A stretch of DNA of 19,340 bases from Chitinispirillales bacterium. Lineage in GTDB: Bacteria > Fibrobacterota > Chitinivibrionia > Chitinivibrionales > Chitinivibrionaceae. The stretch covers positions 1 to 19,340 of the forward strand of contig JAIRUI010000072.1 of assembly GCA_031254455.1 (NCBI GenBank), given 5' to 3'. Position 1 is the first letter of the stretch; the number at the start of each line of letters is the position of its first letter. A model generated the notes under the pieces. It had not been told where the DNA came from. It saw only the letters and a program-made list of their open reading frames with translations, and made no database searches. Made by a program: the position numbers and the translations under genes. Positions 1 to 7,403 of this stretch are shown here, one piece after another.

Positions 1-65
1 ATCTTTAGAATCTCCCTAAATTTATGCTCTGAAATTCTTGAACGAATTATATATTTGTTTTCCAT
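1..65 (-). CDS. Partial transposase-like protein, N-terminus only (possible IS1595 family)
   Basis: An ATG at 65-63 on the minus strand opens a frame of 21 codons that runs off the left edge without a stop. It follows a strong SD (AGGAGGGA, then CA, then ATG). The peptide begins MENKYIIRSRISEHKFREIL. From memory, this resembles the N-terminus of IS1595-family (IS1016/ISPna2-like) transposases, which often start with NKY..RS.ISE.KFRE before a helix-turn-helix. The catalytic DDE/DDN part would lie outside the window, so the family call rests on about 20 residues. An open frame behind a good SD supports a real gene more firmly than the family name. Confidence 0.45.
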   Translation of the reverse strand, partial: MENKYIIRSRISEHKFREILK

Positions 66-72
66 TGTCCCT

Positions 73-109
73 CCTAGTATTACAACAAAATAATTTTTGT
101 TTAACTAGG
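73..109 (-). promoter_or_regulatory. Hairpin overlapping the SD of the left-edge gene
   Basis: Two nested inverted repeats are visible: CCTAGT (73-78) with ACTAGG (104-109), and AACAAAA (84-90) with TTTTGTT (95-101) around a TAAT loop. In minus-strand RNA the 3' arm ends in ACUAGG, whose AGG begins the AGGAGGGA ribosome site of the gene starting at 65. Folding would partly hide the ribosome site. Such sequestering hairpins are known to limit transposase translation. The arms could instead be part of an element's terminal inverted repeat. Confidence 0.4.
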
Positions 110-110
110 A

Positions 111-140
111 TTGAACCTATAATTTTTAATCTTGAACCTA
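111..140. repeat. Short direct repeat TTGAACCTA x2
   Basis: The 9-mer TTGAACCTA occurs at 111-119 and 132-140, a 21-bp period, and both copies are followed by AT-rich sequence. It lies between the sigma factor stop and the left-edge gene. It may mark an element boundary or a protein-binding site. No function can be assigned. Confidence 0.4.
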
Positions 141-149
141 ATTTTAATA

Positions 150-1013
150 TTAATATATCATAATATTACGTATAAGTTTTTGCGCTTTTTGGGAACGACG
201 TAATTTTATCAACGCTCCGTCTTTTAACTGACGAACTCTTTCACGGGTAATATCCATTTGCTGCCCGATTTCTTCCAAAGTATAATGCGTTTCTTCACCT
301 ATTCCGTAATATTTGCAAACGACCAAATATTCTCTTTCGGTAAGAAAATCACGCATAATTTTGCACATCTCGGACGAATTGGAATTTTCAAGCGCCCTTT
401 CATCGGTATCTTCTATCGACTCGTTCACAATCGTATCAAGAAGTATGCCGCCGTCATCGCGCAAAGGCGCGTCAAGCGAACGGTGTCTTCCGCTTATTTT
501 CATTGAATTTATAACATCGTTTTCCGACATTCCCATCGCTTCCGCTATTTCGGCGTTCGTAGGATTGCGTGAATATTTTTGCATTAACTGTTCGCGTGTT
601 TTACTTACTTCGTAAATCGTTGCGACTCTGTTCAACGGAACTTTTACGATACGTGAGTGGTCGGCAAGTCCCTGTAAAATCGCTTGACGAATCCACCAAA
701 CCGCATACGAAATAAATTTAAATCCTTTCGTTTCGTCGAATCTTCTTGCTGCGCGGATAAGCCCTAAATTACCCTCGTTAATCAAATCCGATAACGCAAG
801 TCCTTGATTTTGATAGCCTATTGCAACGCCGACGACAAATCGCAAATTCGCTTTTATCAAACGTTCCTCCGCAGACCTGTCCCCCGTTCTTATTTCTCTC
901 GCGGTTTCTTTTTCTTGATCCGGCGTTAAAGGATTATATTTTGTTATATCTTTAAGATATAATTTCAAACTCTCTTCATCGGTCGATATGCTGTATTTTT
1001 CCGAGCCGGACAC
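150..1013 (-). CDS. RNA polymerase sigma factor, RpoD-like sigma-70 group 1/2
   Basis: This directs RNA polymerase to -10/-35 promoters. From the GTG start it is 287 residues, like the short primary sigma factors of Bacteroidota that lack region 1.1. Region 1.2 includes SLKLYLKDI. Region 2 spans about 52-121, with ANLRFVV, DLINEGNLGLI, FDETKGFKFISYAVWWIRQAI and SRIVKVPLN. Region 3 follows, with the SGRHRSLDAP segment. Region 4 (about 243-273) carries the helix-turn-helix YTLEEIGQQMDITRERVRQL. The GTG at 1013 is preferred over a TTG at 1076 because only it has a strong SD, five bases upstream. An out-of-frame ATG overlaps it (ATGTG). Whether this is the housekeeping or an alternative group 2 factor cannot be told here. 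The 240 bp to the divergent DUF1538 gene must hold its promoter, but I see no convincing box. Confidence 0.93.
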   Translation of the reverse strand: MSGSEKYSISTDEESLKLYLKDITKYNPLTPDQEKETAREIRTGDRSAEERLIKANLRFVVGVAIGYQNQGLALSDLINEGNLGLIRAARRFDETKGFKFISYAVWWIRQAILQGLADHSRIVKVPLNRVATIYEVSKTREQLMQKYSRNPTNAEIAEAMGMSENDVINSMKISGRHRSLDAPLRDDGGILLDTIVNESIEDTDERALENSNSSEMCKIMRDFLTEREYLVVCKYYGIGEETHYTLEEIGQQMDITRERVRQLKDGALIKLRRSQKAQKLIRNIMIY

Positions 1014-1015
1014 AT

Positions 1016-1025
1016 GGACCTCCTT
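1016..1025 (-). promoter_or_regulatory. Strong ribosome binding site deciding a GTG start of the sigma factor
   Basis: The minus strand reads AAGGAGGTCC, then ATGTG. The GTG (1013-1011) is in frame with the sigma factor at 5-nt spacing. The overlapping ATG (1015-1013) is out of frame and would give a 16-codon peptide ending in TGA. Confidence 0.7.
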
Positions 1026-1253
1026 GTAAAATGTTTTCTCTTTAAACGTTTTGCGGGCAAAATAATTTTTTTCCAAACGGTTTAGCGTATTTTTTTTACA
1101 TTTAGTTAAATTTTATTGTTTTCTCGTCAAAAATCATTTTCAAATTAAATAAATTTATCCGTTTTTATATGTTTATCTGATTTTTATCTTTAATATAACG
1201 GGAAATTACGTATTTTATCCAACATATTTTAGTTTTATAGACACGGCGGATTT

Positions 1254-3182
1254 ATGCGTAAAGTTAATATTTCTTTGCAAAATGTATTTTCTTTAATCTT
1301 TAATTATGTAAAAAATAAGATTTTAATACAATTCAAGGCTGTTATTTTTGTAGTGCTTTATTTGGCGTCGTTCCAATTGCTTGTTCTAAAAGCGCCGATA
1401 GCCGACGCACTTGCGGTTACGGGAGGAATAATCGTCGTCGCTATAGGTCTTGCGGCGTTTTTAGAAGGATTGTTCCTGTCTATTATGCCGCTTGGAGAAA
1501 TGTGCGGACGAAATATCCCTGGCAAAATGAAACTTTACGCAATTGTAGCGTTTTCGGTAATTTTGGGTGTTACCGCCACTCTCGCCGAACCGGCAATAGG
1601 ATTTTTGAAAGCGCAGGGTTCTTCCATATCGCCTTGGCGAGCGCCTATGCTTTACTACTTGCTCAACGCCGGAACAAACATGACGATTGCCGCAGTCGCT
1701 TTGGGAATAGGGCTTTCGGTTTTGTGCGGTGTAATAAGGGCGTTGCATCTGTTATCTTTAAAACCTTTTATTTTTTCGATTATCCCCGTCATGCTCGTTT
1801 TAACTTATTTCATAGGAAACGATCCGCGTATGATTTCAGCGGCGGGACTTGTTTGGGATGTAGGCGGAGTCGCAACCGGACCGGTTACCGTTCCGCTTAT
1901 TTTGGCGCTTGGGCTCGGAATTTCGGCAATGAACGGGAAAAATAACAATAAAAGCGGCGACGGATTCGGCGTCGTAATGCTTGCCTCGGCGCTTCCCGCG
2001 CTGATAATGATGATTTTGGTGCTTGTTTTGAGCGGACAAATGCCGCAAGCGTCAACACCCGAGCGATTTTTTTCCGAAAACAATAAAACGTACGCAATGA
2101 AAGTTCTTGGAATTAACGACTATCAAAAATTTGAAGAAATCGCCGTATTGGCAAAAAGCGACACAGGCGATGTAATGACAAAACTATCGCCTGAACACGA
2201 AGCAAACATAATCAGCACGATAATTGACGCGATAAAAGCGATTTTACCGTTGTCGATAATTCTTTTAGTAGTCTTAACTCTTTTTATGAAAGAGAAAATT
2301 AAAAATAAGGACGAAGTGTTTTTGGGAATTATCTTGTGTCTTGTAGGACTTGCGCTATTTAACGGCGGAATGCTGCGAGGATTGCAATCACTCGGTTCAC
2401 AAACAGGAGAAGCGCTCCCAAAAGCATACAAAGAAGTCGCTCGTCTCGATAAAATGGAAACATTTGCCTGCATCGACGAATCAATTATAGTCAAAGCGAT
2501 TAAAAATCACGGTTCTATTGTAGAAATGATGCCTGTTTCCAGAGAAAACGGAAAATTAGAATACATTCCTTTCAATCGAGAAAAATACGACTCGGAAACG
2601 AAAACATACGAATATATTCCGGTCGATAAGCCGCTTTGGGCTAAAAACGCTTCGCAAATAGGATACATCATCATTCTGTTGTTTATGTTCGTTATGGGAA
2701 TCGGCGTGACACTTGCCGAACCGCTCCTTTACGCGATGAGTTTACAGGTTGAAGAGATGACCGGCGGTTCTTACAAAAGCAAAATGCTGATTTATATTGT
2801 CGCCGCAGGAGTGGCAATCGGTATAGCGGCCGGATTTGCGAGAATTTTATACGATTTTCCGACAATGTATCTTCTTGTTTTTGCTTACAGCTTAGCGCTG
2901 ATTGCGACAATATTTTCCGACGATGAATTCGCTTCTATCGCTTGGGACAGCGGAGGCGTCACAACCGGACCGATAACCGTTCCTTTGGTCATCGCTACAG
3001 GAATGGGAATAGGATCACAAGCCGGCGTTGCAGATTGTTTCGGCGTAATCGCTTCGGCTTCGGTTTTTCCTATAACGACCGTTCTTATTTCTGGAATAGT
3101 GATTAAACTGCTTAACAGGGCTCCGGCTAAAAAGGACGATAAAAACGAGGTCTATGAAATTATAGGAGGCGCGGAAATATGA
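1254..3182 (+). CDS. DUF1538 family multi-spanning membrane protein, putative PII-linked transporter
   Basis: A 642-residue polytopic membrane protein with an internal duplication. Half one carries TATLAEPAI (107-115) and WDVGGVATGPVTVPL (201-215). Half two carries VTLAEPLL (485-492) and WDSGGVTTGPITVPL (564-578). These paired signatures are typical of DUF1538, a family of uncharacterised predicted permeases that I recall being encoded beside PII-type genes. Glycine- and proline-rich signatures between hydrophobic helices suggest broken re-entrant helices, as in inverted-repeat transporters. Two polar stretches look soluble, at about 262-325 and 389-460. The second interrupts half two where half one has only a short loop. 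The ATG at 1254 follows a weak GGCGGA. The stop overlaps the next gene's start (ATGA), so the two are probably translated together. The substrate is unknown. Confidence 0.85.
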   Translation: MRKVNISLQNVFSLIFNYVKNKILIQFKAVIFVVLYLASFQLLVLKAPIADALAVTGGIIVVAIGLAAFLEGLFLSIMPLGEMCGRNIPGKMKLYAIVAFSVILGVTATLAEPAIGFLKAQGSSISPWRAPMLYYLLNAGTNMTIAAVALGIGLSVLCGVIRALHLLSLKPFIFSIIPVMLVLTYFIGNDPRMISAAGLVWDVGGVATGPVTVPLILALGLGISAMNGKNNNKSGDGFGVVMLASALPALIMMILVLVLSGQMPQASTPERFFSENNKTYAMKVLGINDYQKFEEIAVLAKSDTGDVMTKLSPEHEANIISTIIDAIKAILPLSIILLVVLTLFMKEKIKNKDEVFLGIILCLVGLALFNGGMLRGLQSLGSQTGEALPKAYKEVARLDKMETFACIDESIIVKAIKNHGSIVEMMPVSRENGKLEYIPFNREKYDSETKTYEYIPVDKPLWAKNASQIGYIIILLFMFVMGIGVTLAEPLLYAMSLQVEEMTGGSYKSKMLIYIVAAGVAIGIAAGFARILYDFPTMYLLVFAYSLALIATIFSDDEFASIAWDSGGVTTGPITVPLVIATGMGIGSQAGVADCFGVIASASVFPITTVLISGIVIKLLNRAPAKKDDKNEVYEIIGGAEI

Positions 3183-4297
3183 AATCAATGCAAGTCTCAA
3201 AAATAACTTTAATTATCGACAGCGACTTCAATAAAAAAGTTCTTGAATTGCTTCCAAGTTGCGGAATTTTAGATTTTTACAGCGCAGTCGGACGGCAAAA
3301 TTTTTTGAGAAAGGCGATTAGGTTTATAAATCCTTTTACCGAAAGGTATATGGTTTTACCGCGTCAAAGCGATATTTTCAGGTTTTACGTTCCAAATATT
3401 TACGAAAAGAGCGTTCTTTCCAATATTTCTGAACATCTCGCTCTAAAAACTTCAGGAAACGGAAGCATATTTGCCGAAAACGCCGAAGTTTTTGTAAAAA
3501 ATCAAAAATTATACGACGAAGAACTTTTAAAGAAACTTCCACTGCGCGAAGAAAACAATTTATTTGATTATACCTTGGTCGAGGCGATAGTCCAAAGAGA
3601 CAGTGCGGACGCGATTTCAAAAAACGTTCTGGAAATGGGTTACGGCGTACCGGCCGTTTGTTTCGGCGAAGGAATAGGGTTGCGACAAAAACTCGGACTT
3701 TTGAGGATAGTCGTTCCGGCTAATAAAGAAATCATGTTTTTTATAGTGCCGCCGCCTAATACGCAGTCGCTCATCGACGTAGTGAAAAAATCTGCGCAAC
3801 TTGATACGCCCGGACAGGGAGTTATTTTGGCGGAGAGCGTCAGGGCTATGAACGTGAATATTCGCATCCATCTTGAAACGCAAAGACACGCAGCGACTAT
3901 GGATCAAATAATAAATTCCATAGACATTATGCACGGTTCAACCGATTGGCGTTCGTCGGCTAAATCCGCAAAGACGATTTTGAAAGGCGGCGAAAAACAT
4001 TACAGATTTGTGCTTATCACAGAAGAAGATTCGCTTGAAGAAACTATTAAAACGGCGTTGGAAGCGGGAGTCGGCGGCGCTACAAGCGTCGATTATAACG
4101 GACATTTTTATGATACGGAAGAAAAAAAATTGCTTTCATATCAAACAAAAGAGGGCTGCGAAATGATTGTAAAAGAAGAAAACAAAAAAAATGTTTTGAA
4201 GGCGATTGAAGAAAGCGATTTTTACGGCGGAGAAAATAAAGGTATTTTAGAAATTGTAGACGTCGGTTATTTTTATATATCCGGAAAGAACGGTTAA
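3179..4297 (+). CDS. Protein with three tandem PII-like (GlnB-like) domains
   Basis: 372 residues with no signal peptide and no membrane segment. Domain 2 (about 130-222) is the clearest PII-like fold: VEAIVQR then DSADAISKNVLEMG, a CFGEGIG loop, an ANKEIMFFIVP strand, and LDTPGQGVILAESV at the end. Domain 1 (about 6-105) follows the same order: ITLIID, VLELLPSCGI, GRQ, FRFYVP, SGNGSIFAENAEVF. Domain 3 (about 274-367) repeats it more weakly: YRFVLIT, ETIKTALEAGVGG, EMIVKEENKKNVLKAIEE, GILEIVDVGYFYI. Classical PII proteins are homotrimers of about 112 residues that bind ATP, ADP or 2-oxoglutarate and control partners such as AmtB. The start overlaps the DUF1538 stop by 4 nt, with AGGAGG 9 nt upstream, so it is probably that protein's regulator. 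No canonical uridylylated T-loop tyrosine can be placed. The domain-1 and domain-3 calls are inference. Confidence 0.78.
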   Translation: MKSMQVSKITLIIDSDFNKKVLELLPSCGILDFYSAVGRQNFLRKAIRFINPFTERYMVLPRQSDIFRFYVPNIYEKSVLSNISEHLALKTSGNGSIFAENAEVFVKNQKLYDEELLKKLPLREENNLFDYTLVEAIVQRDSADAISKNVLEMGYGVPAVCFGEGIGLRQKLGLLRIVVPANKEIMFFIVPPPNTQSLIDVVKKSAQLDTPGQGVILAESVRAMNVNIRIHLETQRHAATMDQIINSIDIMHGSTDWRSSAKSAKTILKGGEKHYRFVLITEEDSLEETIKTALEAGVGGATSVDYNGHFYDTEEKKLLSYQTKEGCEMIVKEENKKNVLKAIEESDFYGGENKGILEIVDVGYFYISGKNG

Positions 4298-4317
4298 CTT
4301 TAAAAAGGCGGTTTAAT

Positions 4318-6099
4318 ATGAAAAAGATTTTTTTGTTTTTTGTGGTTACGGCGATTTTGTTCGCTCAACCGATAAAAGACGACGAATGGATAGAAAGCGG
4401 ACAAATGCTGCGCTTTCCCGCAAACAAATATTTCACGGCGGTAGGAATCGGAAGCAATGAAAAAAACGCGGCTGAAAATGCGGTGGTAGAAATTCAAAGA
4501 CAAATTTCCGCGACGGTAAAATCCGAGCAGATTTCCAAAGAATTTTCGCTTTTAACAAACAAATCATCGACAGATACGTCCCTTTTGAGTATTAGAAGCA
4601 AGTTTTCTGTCGCCGGCGATATTGCGGGGGTAGAGATAATCGCAACTTCTACGCGCAGAGATAATTTTTACGCGTTTGCCGCTTTAGAAAAAGAAAAATT
4701 TATTTCTTTGCAAAAATTAAAAATAACGGAACTGCAGGACGAACTGATTAAAACATACAGCCGCGCAAACAAAGCGATTTCAGAGAAAAAAGTCGCCCTT
4801 GCAATTTCGCTTTTAAATTCCGCCAACGAAAAAATCACCGCAATCCGTTCGGAGAGAATACTTTTATCTGCGGCGACGGTTCTGACGGAAAATGAAGAAA
4901 TTCCCGTCTCAAAAGCGGATATCGATATAAAGCTTGCCGAAATGGCAAACTCCATTAAAATAATTTCGGCGGCCGGAGACAAACAAACGACGTTTACGGG
5001 AGAGGCGCCTACAGAACCTTTTACGGTAATAGTTACGGCAAACGATCAGCCGATAGAAAATCTCGCAATTGCTCTTTTTGACGAAAAAAACAAAAAAGTC
5101 GCTTCGGCGTATTCCGACAACGACGGAACGGCATATTTATTTTTGGACGAAAAGTCTCCGTCTGTCGTAGGAACATATAAATATAAGGCGAAATTTGACT
5201 TGCCGAATATGCAAAATTTGACGCCTGTAGATTTTTCATATTCCGTAAAAATGCGTCCGATTTCAATTTGGGCGCAAATTTCAACGTCAGTTTCACCGGC
5301 GCTGCATTCAGGAATTTTGGAAATTGAGCGATCGGCTAAAGAAATGCTCGCGCAGCACGGCATTTTAGACGACAGATGCGGATGCGTAAAAATTTCCGTT
5401 TTGATTTCCGATATTCAGAAAGAGGCGATCGAAGGTGTATCGGCAACGCGTTCGTTTGTCCGTTGTGACGCCGTCGCTCAAATCATTCTTTCCGATAATA
5501 ACGGAAAACAATTGTACTCCGCAAATACACATCGATTGGGAACGGGAAAAGACAGGTTTTCCGCCGTCGCCGACGGGCTTAAAAAAGTACAGCTTGGAGA
5601 AATTTTGAAAGATATTCAAAACGCCGTGCAAAATTATGATTCTCAAGAAAAGAAAAAAATGTCGGATAAATCGCAAATTTATCAAGAAAAGAAAATAGTA
5701 GTATTTCCGTTTATATATCGCGGATTCGGAGGATATTGGCTTTCCACAAATTATGAATCGCTTTCGACAATGATTACTACCGCGCTTGTTAACACAAAAA
5801 CGTTCAAGGTTTTGGAATACCGACAAGCGGAAGCGTCAAACACCTATGGAAGGTATGACAATCCCGAAATCGAACAGGCAAAATTTTTGGGAGCGGATTG
5901 GATTGTTACAGGAAACATAGCGAGAGGCAACGACATAGTCGAAGTCGATATTCGTATCGTTGACGTATTAACTTCACAGATTGTCGCGTCCGTCAGCGCA
6001 CAAGGAAAAAATATCTATGATTTTAGAGATATTTCTGAAAAACTTATAAAAAAGTTAGATATCGATCTGCCGAACGAAGGCGGTACTTGCTGCAAATGA
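4318..6099 (+). CDS. Exported LPP20-like / CsgG-like envelope protein
   Basis: 593 residues. An N-terminal signal peptide (about 1-16, ending AILFA before QP) has no lipobox cysteine, so export by signal peptidase I is likely. Residues 35-125 look like an LPP20/DUF400-type module, with YFTAVGIGSNEKNAAENAVVEIQRQI typical of its start. Residues 225-310 resemble a small Ig- or transthyretin-like beta domain (PIENLAIALFDEKN, SDNDGTAYLFLDE). Residues 320-440 look like a second alpha/beta module. Residues 458-585 match the CsgG/FlgO/LpoB-type fold: KIVVFPF, SLSTMITTALVNTKTFKVLE, AKFLGADWIVTGNI and VEVDIRIVDVLTSQIV. Such proteins help secretion, outer-membrane assembly or envelope enzyme activation. 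It starts 20 nt after the PII-like gene with AGGCGG 6 nt upstream, so co-transcription is plausible. The exact role is unknown. Confidence 0.75.
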   Translation: MKKIFLFFVVTAILFAQPIKDDEWIESGQMLRFPANKYFTAVGIGSNEKNAAENAVVEIQRQISATVKSEQISKEFSLLTNKSSTDTSLLSIRSKFSVAGDIAGVEIIATSTRRDNFYAFAALEKEKFISLQKLKITELQDELIKTYSRANKAISEKKVALAISLLNSANEKITAIRSERILLSAATVLTENEEIPVSKADIDIKLAEMANSIKIISAAGDKQTTFTGEAPTEPFTVIVTANDQPIENLAIALFDEKNKKVASAYSDNDGTAYLFLDEKSPSVVGTYKYKAKFDLPNMQNLTPVDFSYSVKMRPISIWAQISTSVSPALHSGILEIERSAKEMLAQHGILDDRCGCVKISVLISDIQKEAIEGVSATRSFVRCDAVAQIILSDNNGKQLYSANTHRLGTGKDRFSAVADGLKKVQLGEILKDIQNAVQNYDSQEKKKMSDKSQIYQEKKIVVFPFIYRGFGGYWLSTNYESLSTMITTALVNTKTFKVLEYRQAEASNTYGRYDNPEIEQAKFLGADWIVTGNIARGNDIVEVDIRIVDVLTSQIVASVSAQGKNIYDFRDISEKLIKKLDIDLPNEGGTCCK

Positions 6100-6103
6100 A
6101 TCT

Positions 6104-6173
6104 CCCCGCAGCAAGACTGCGGGGTATCGCTTCAGGAATAATTTTACTTTTTTATCGCCGCAAGCGGCGGGGA
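6104..6173 (+). terminator. Pair of GC-rich hairpins after the envelope gene (terminator or REP-like)
   Basis: Hairpin one is CCCCGCAG (6104-6111), loop CAAGA, CTGCGGGG (6117-6124). Hairpin two is CGCCGC (6156-6161), AA, GCGGCG (6164-6169). A T-rich stretch (6141-6153) lies between them. The arms can swap, because TCCCCGC at 6103-6109 also pairs with GCGGGGA at 6167-6173. The first hairpin begins just past the stop codon but lacks an immediate U-tract, so a transcript end, RNA stabiliser or REP-like repeat are all possible. Confidence 0.5.
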
Positions 6174-6219
6174 ATTTACCCACAGAAATTAAAATCATAA
6201 TAGGATTTTTTGATGAAGA

Positions 6220-6247
6220 TTGTATATGATTCCCGCATAAATATAAT
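6220..6247 (+). promoter_or_regulatory. Candidate sigma-70 promoter for lpxB
   Basis: A perfect -10 TATAAT lies at 6242-6247, with a partial -35 TTGTAT at 6220-6225 and a 16-bp spacer. It would give a leader of about 30 nt before the lpxB ATG at 6286. The AT-rich context makes chance matches common. Confidence 0.4.
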
Positions 6248-6285
6248 GTATATTTTGCCGAAATACCAAAATAAAGGAATTGTCG

Positions 6286-7401
6286 ATGAAAATTTTCTTT
6301 TCGGCGGGTGACGCCAGCGGCGATGTAAATACCGCAAAAATTATCGCAAAATTAAAACAAAAATATCCGGATATTCGATTCGGGGGACTTGGAGGTCCCG
6401 CTATGAAGAAAGAGGGATTTACCGGCGATTTTGAGTTTTCAAAATTTAATAAAATGGGTTACTGGGAAGTTTTAAAAAATCTTTTGTTCTTCTTTATGTC
6501 GCAAAAAAAATTTATAAAAAAAATGAAAGACGAAAAGCCGGACGTTTTAGTCTGTGTAGATTTTTCGGGATTTAATAAAAAACTTGTAGTCGAGGCAAAT
6601 AAAAAAAACATTAAGGTTTTATGGTTTATCGCTCCTATGATTTGGGTTTGGAAAAAGGAAAAATATATTAAATTCTTTCAAAAACATAAAGCGCATATCG
6701 CATGTATTTTTCCTTTTGAGCCGAACCATTGGAAACCGAGAATAAATTCTGTAAGTTTCGTGGGAAATCCGCTTTTGGAAAATTTTGATTACTTTTCGCT
6801 TCCCAAAAAAACACAGGGGGATCTGCAAAAAAATTTCACTTTGGCGCTAATTCCCGGAAGCAGAGAGCAAGAAGTAAAAAAAATGCTTCCGTTTATGATA
6901 AACTGCGCTTTGATTCTTAAAAAAACTTATGAAAATATCAGAATTATTATTTCAAAAACGGCTTATATACCGGAAAATCTGTACGAAACCGCAAATAAAT
7001 CTTTTGAGTTTGAGGCGGATTTTAATAAAATTTTACAAACGGCAAGCGCCGCGCTTGTCACTTCGGGAACCGCTTCTTTGCAAATAGGGCTTGCCGCGAT
7101 TCCGCATATAGTTTTATATAAAACATCGCCGCTTTCATATTTCATTTACAAAGCCGTCATACGAAAAAGAGAAATCGTTATCGGACTTTCAAACATTGTC
7201 GCAGAAAAAAGGATTGTCACGGAATTTATTCAAGATAAAATGATAACGGAAAACGTTGTTACGGCTTTGAAAAAACTTATTGAAAATTCGGAAGAATACG
7301 AAAAAATCGCACGGGATTTGCAAAATTTGCGTTTTTTATTCGGCAACAAAAAAACGAGCGAAGAAATTGTAAAGTTAATTGCCGAAATGGTTGACGAATA
7401 A
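6286..7401 (+). CDS. lpxB: Lipid-A-disaccharide synthase
   Basis: LpxB joins 2,3-diacylglucosamine-1-phosphate to UDP-2,3-diacylglucosamine, forming the lipid A disaccharide at the cytoplasmic face of the inner membrane. The 371-residue length is normal for the family. Seen motifs are FFSAGDASGD at the start, FGGLGGPAMKKEGF, LVCVDFSGFNKKL, LIPGSREQEVKKMLP, VTSGTASLQIGLAAIPHIVLY, and a C-terminal NIVAEKRIVTEFIQ. Two usual glutamates differ: AGEASGD is AGDASGD here, and SGTATLE is SGTASLQ. The ATG at 6286 has AAAGGA 7 nt upstream, so I prefer it over a TTG two codons earlier. The gene stands apart from other lpx genes and ends 2 nt from the convergent methyltransferase. Confidence 0.93.
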   Translation: MKIFFSAGDASGDVNTAKIIAKLKQKYPDIRFGGLGGPAMKKEGFTGDFEFSKFNKMGYWEVLKNLLFFFMSQKKFIKKMKDEKPDVLVCVDFSGFNKKLVVEANKKNIKVLWFIAPMIWVWKKEKYIKFFQKHKAHIACIFPFEPNHWKPRINSVSFVGNPLLENFDYFSLPKKTQGDLQKNFTLALIPGSREQEVKKMLPFMINCALILKKTYENIRIIISKTAYIPENLYETANKSFEFEADFNKILQTASAALVTSGTASLQIGLAAIPHIVLYKTSPLSYFIYKAVIRKREIVIGLSNIVAEKRIVTEFIQDKMITENVVTALKKLIENSEEYEKIARDLQNLRFLFGNKKTSEEIVKLIAEMVDE

Positions 7402-7403
7402 GA

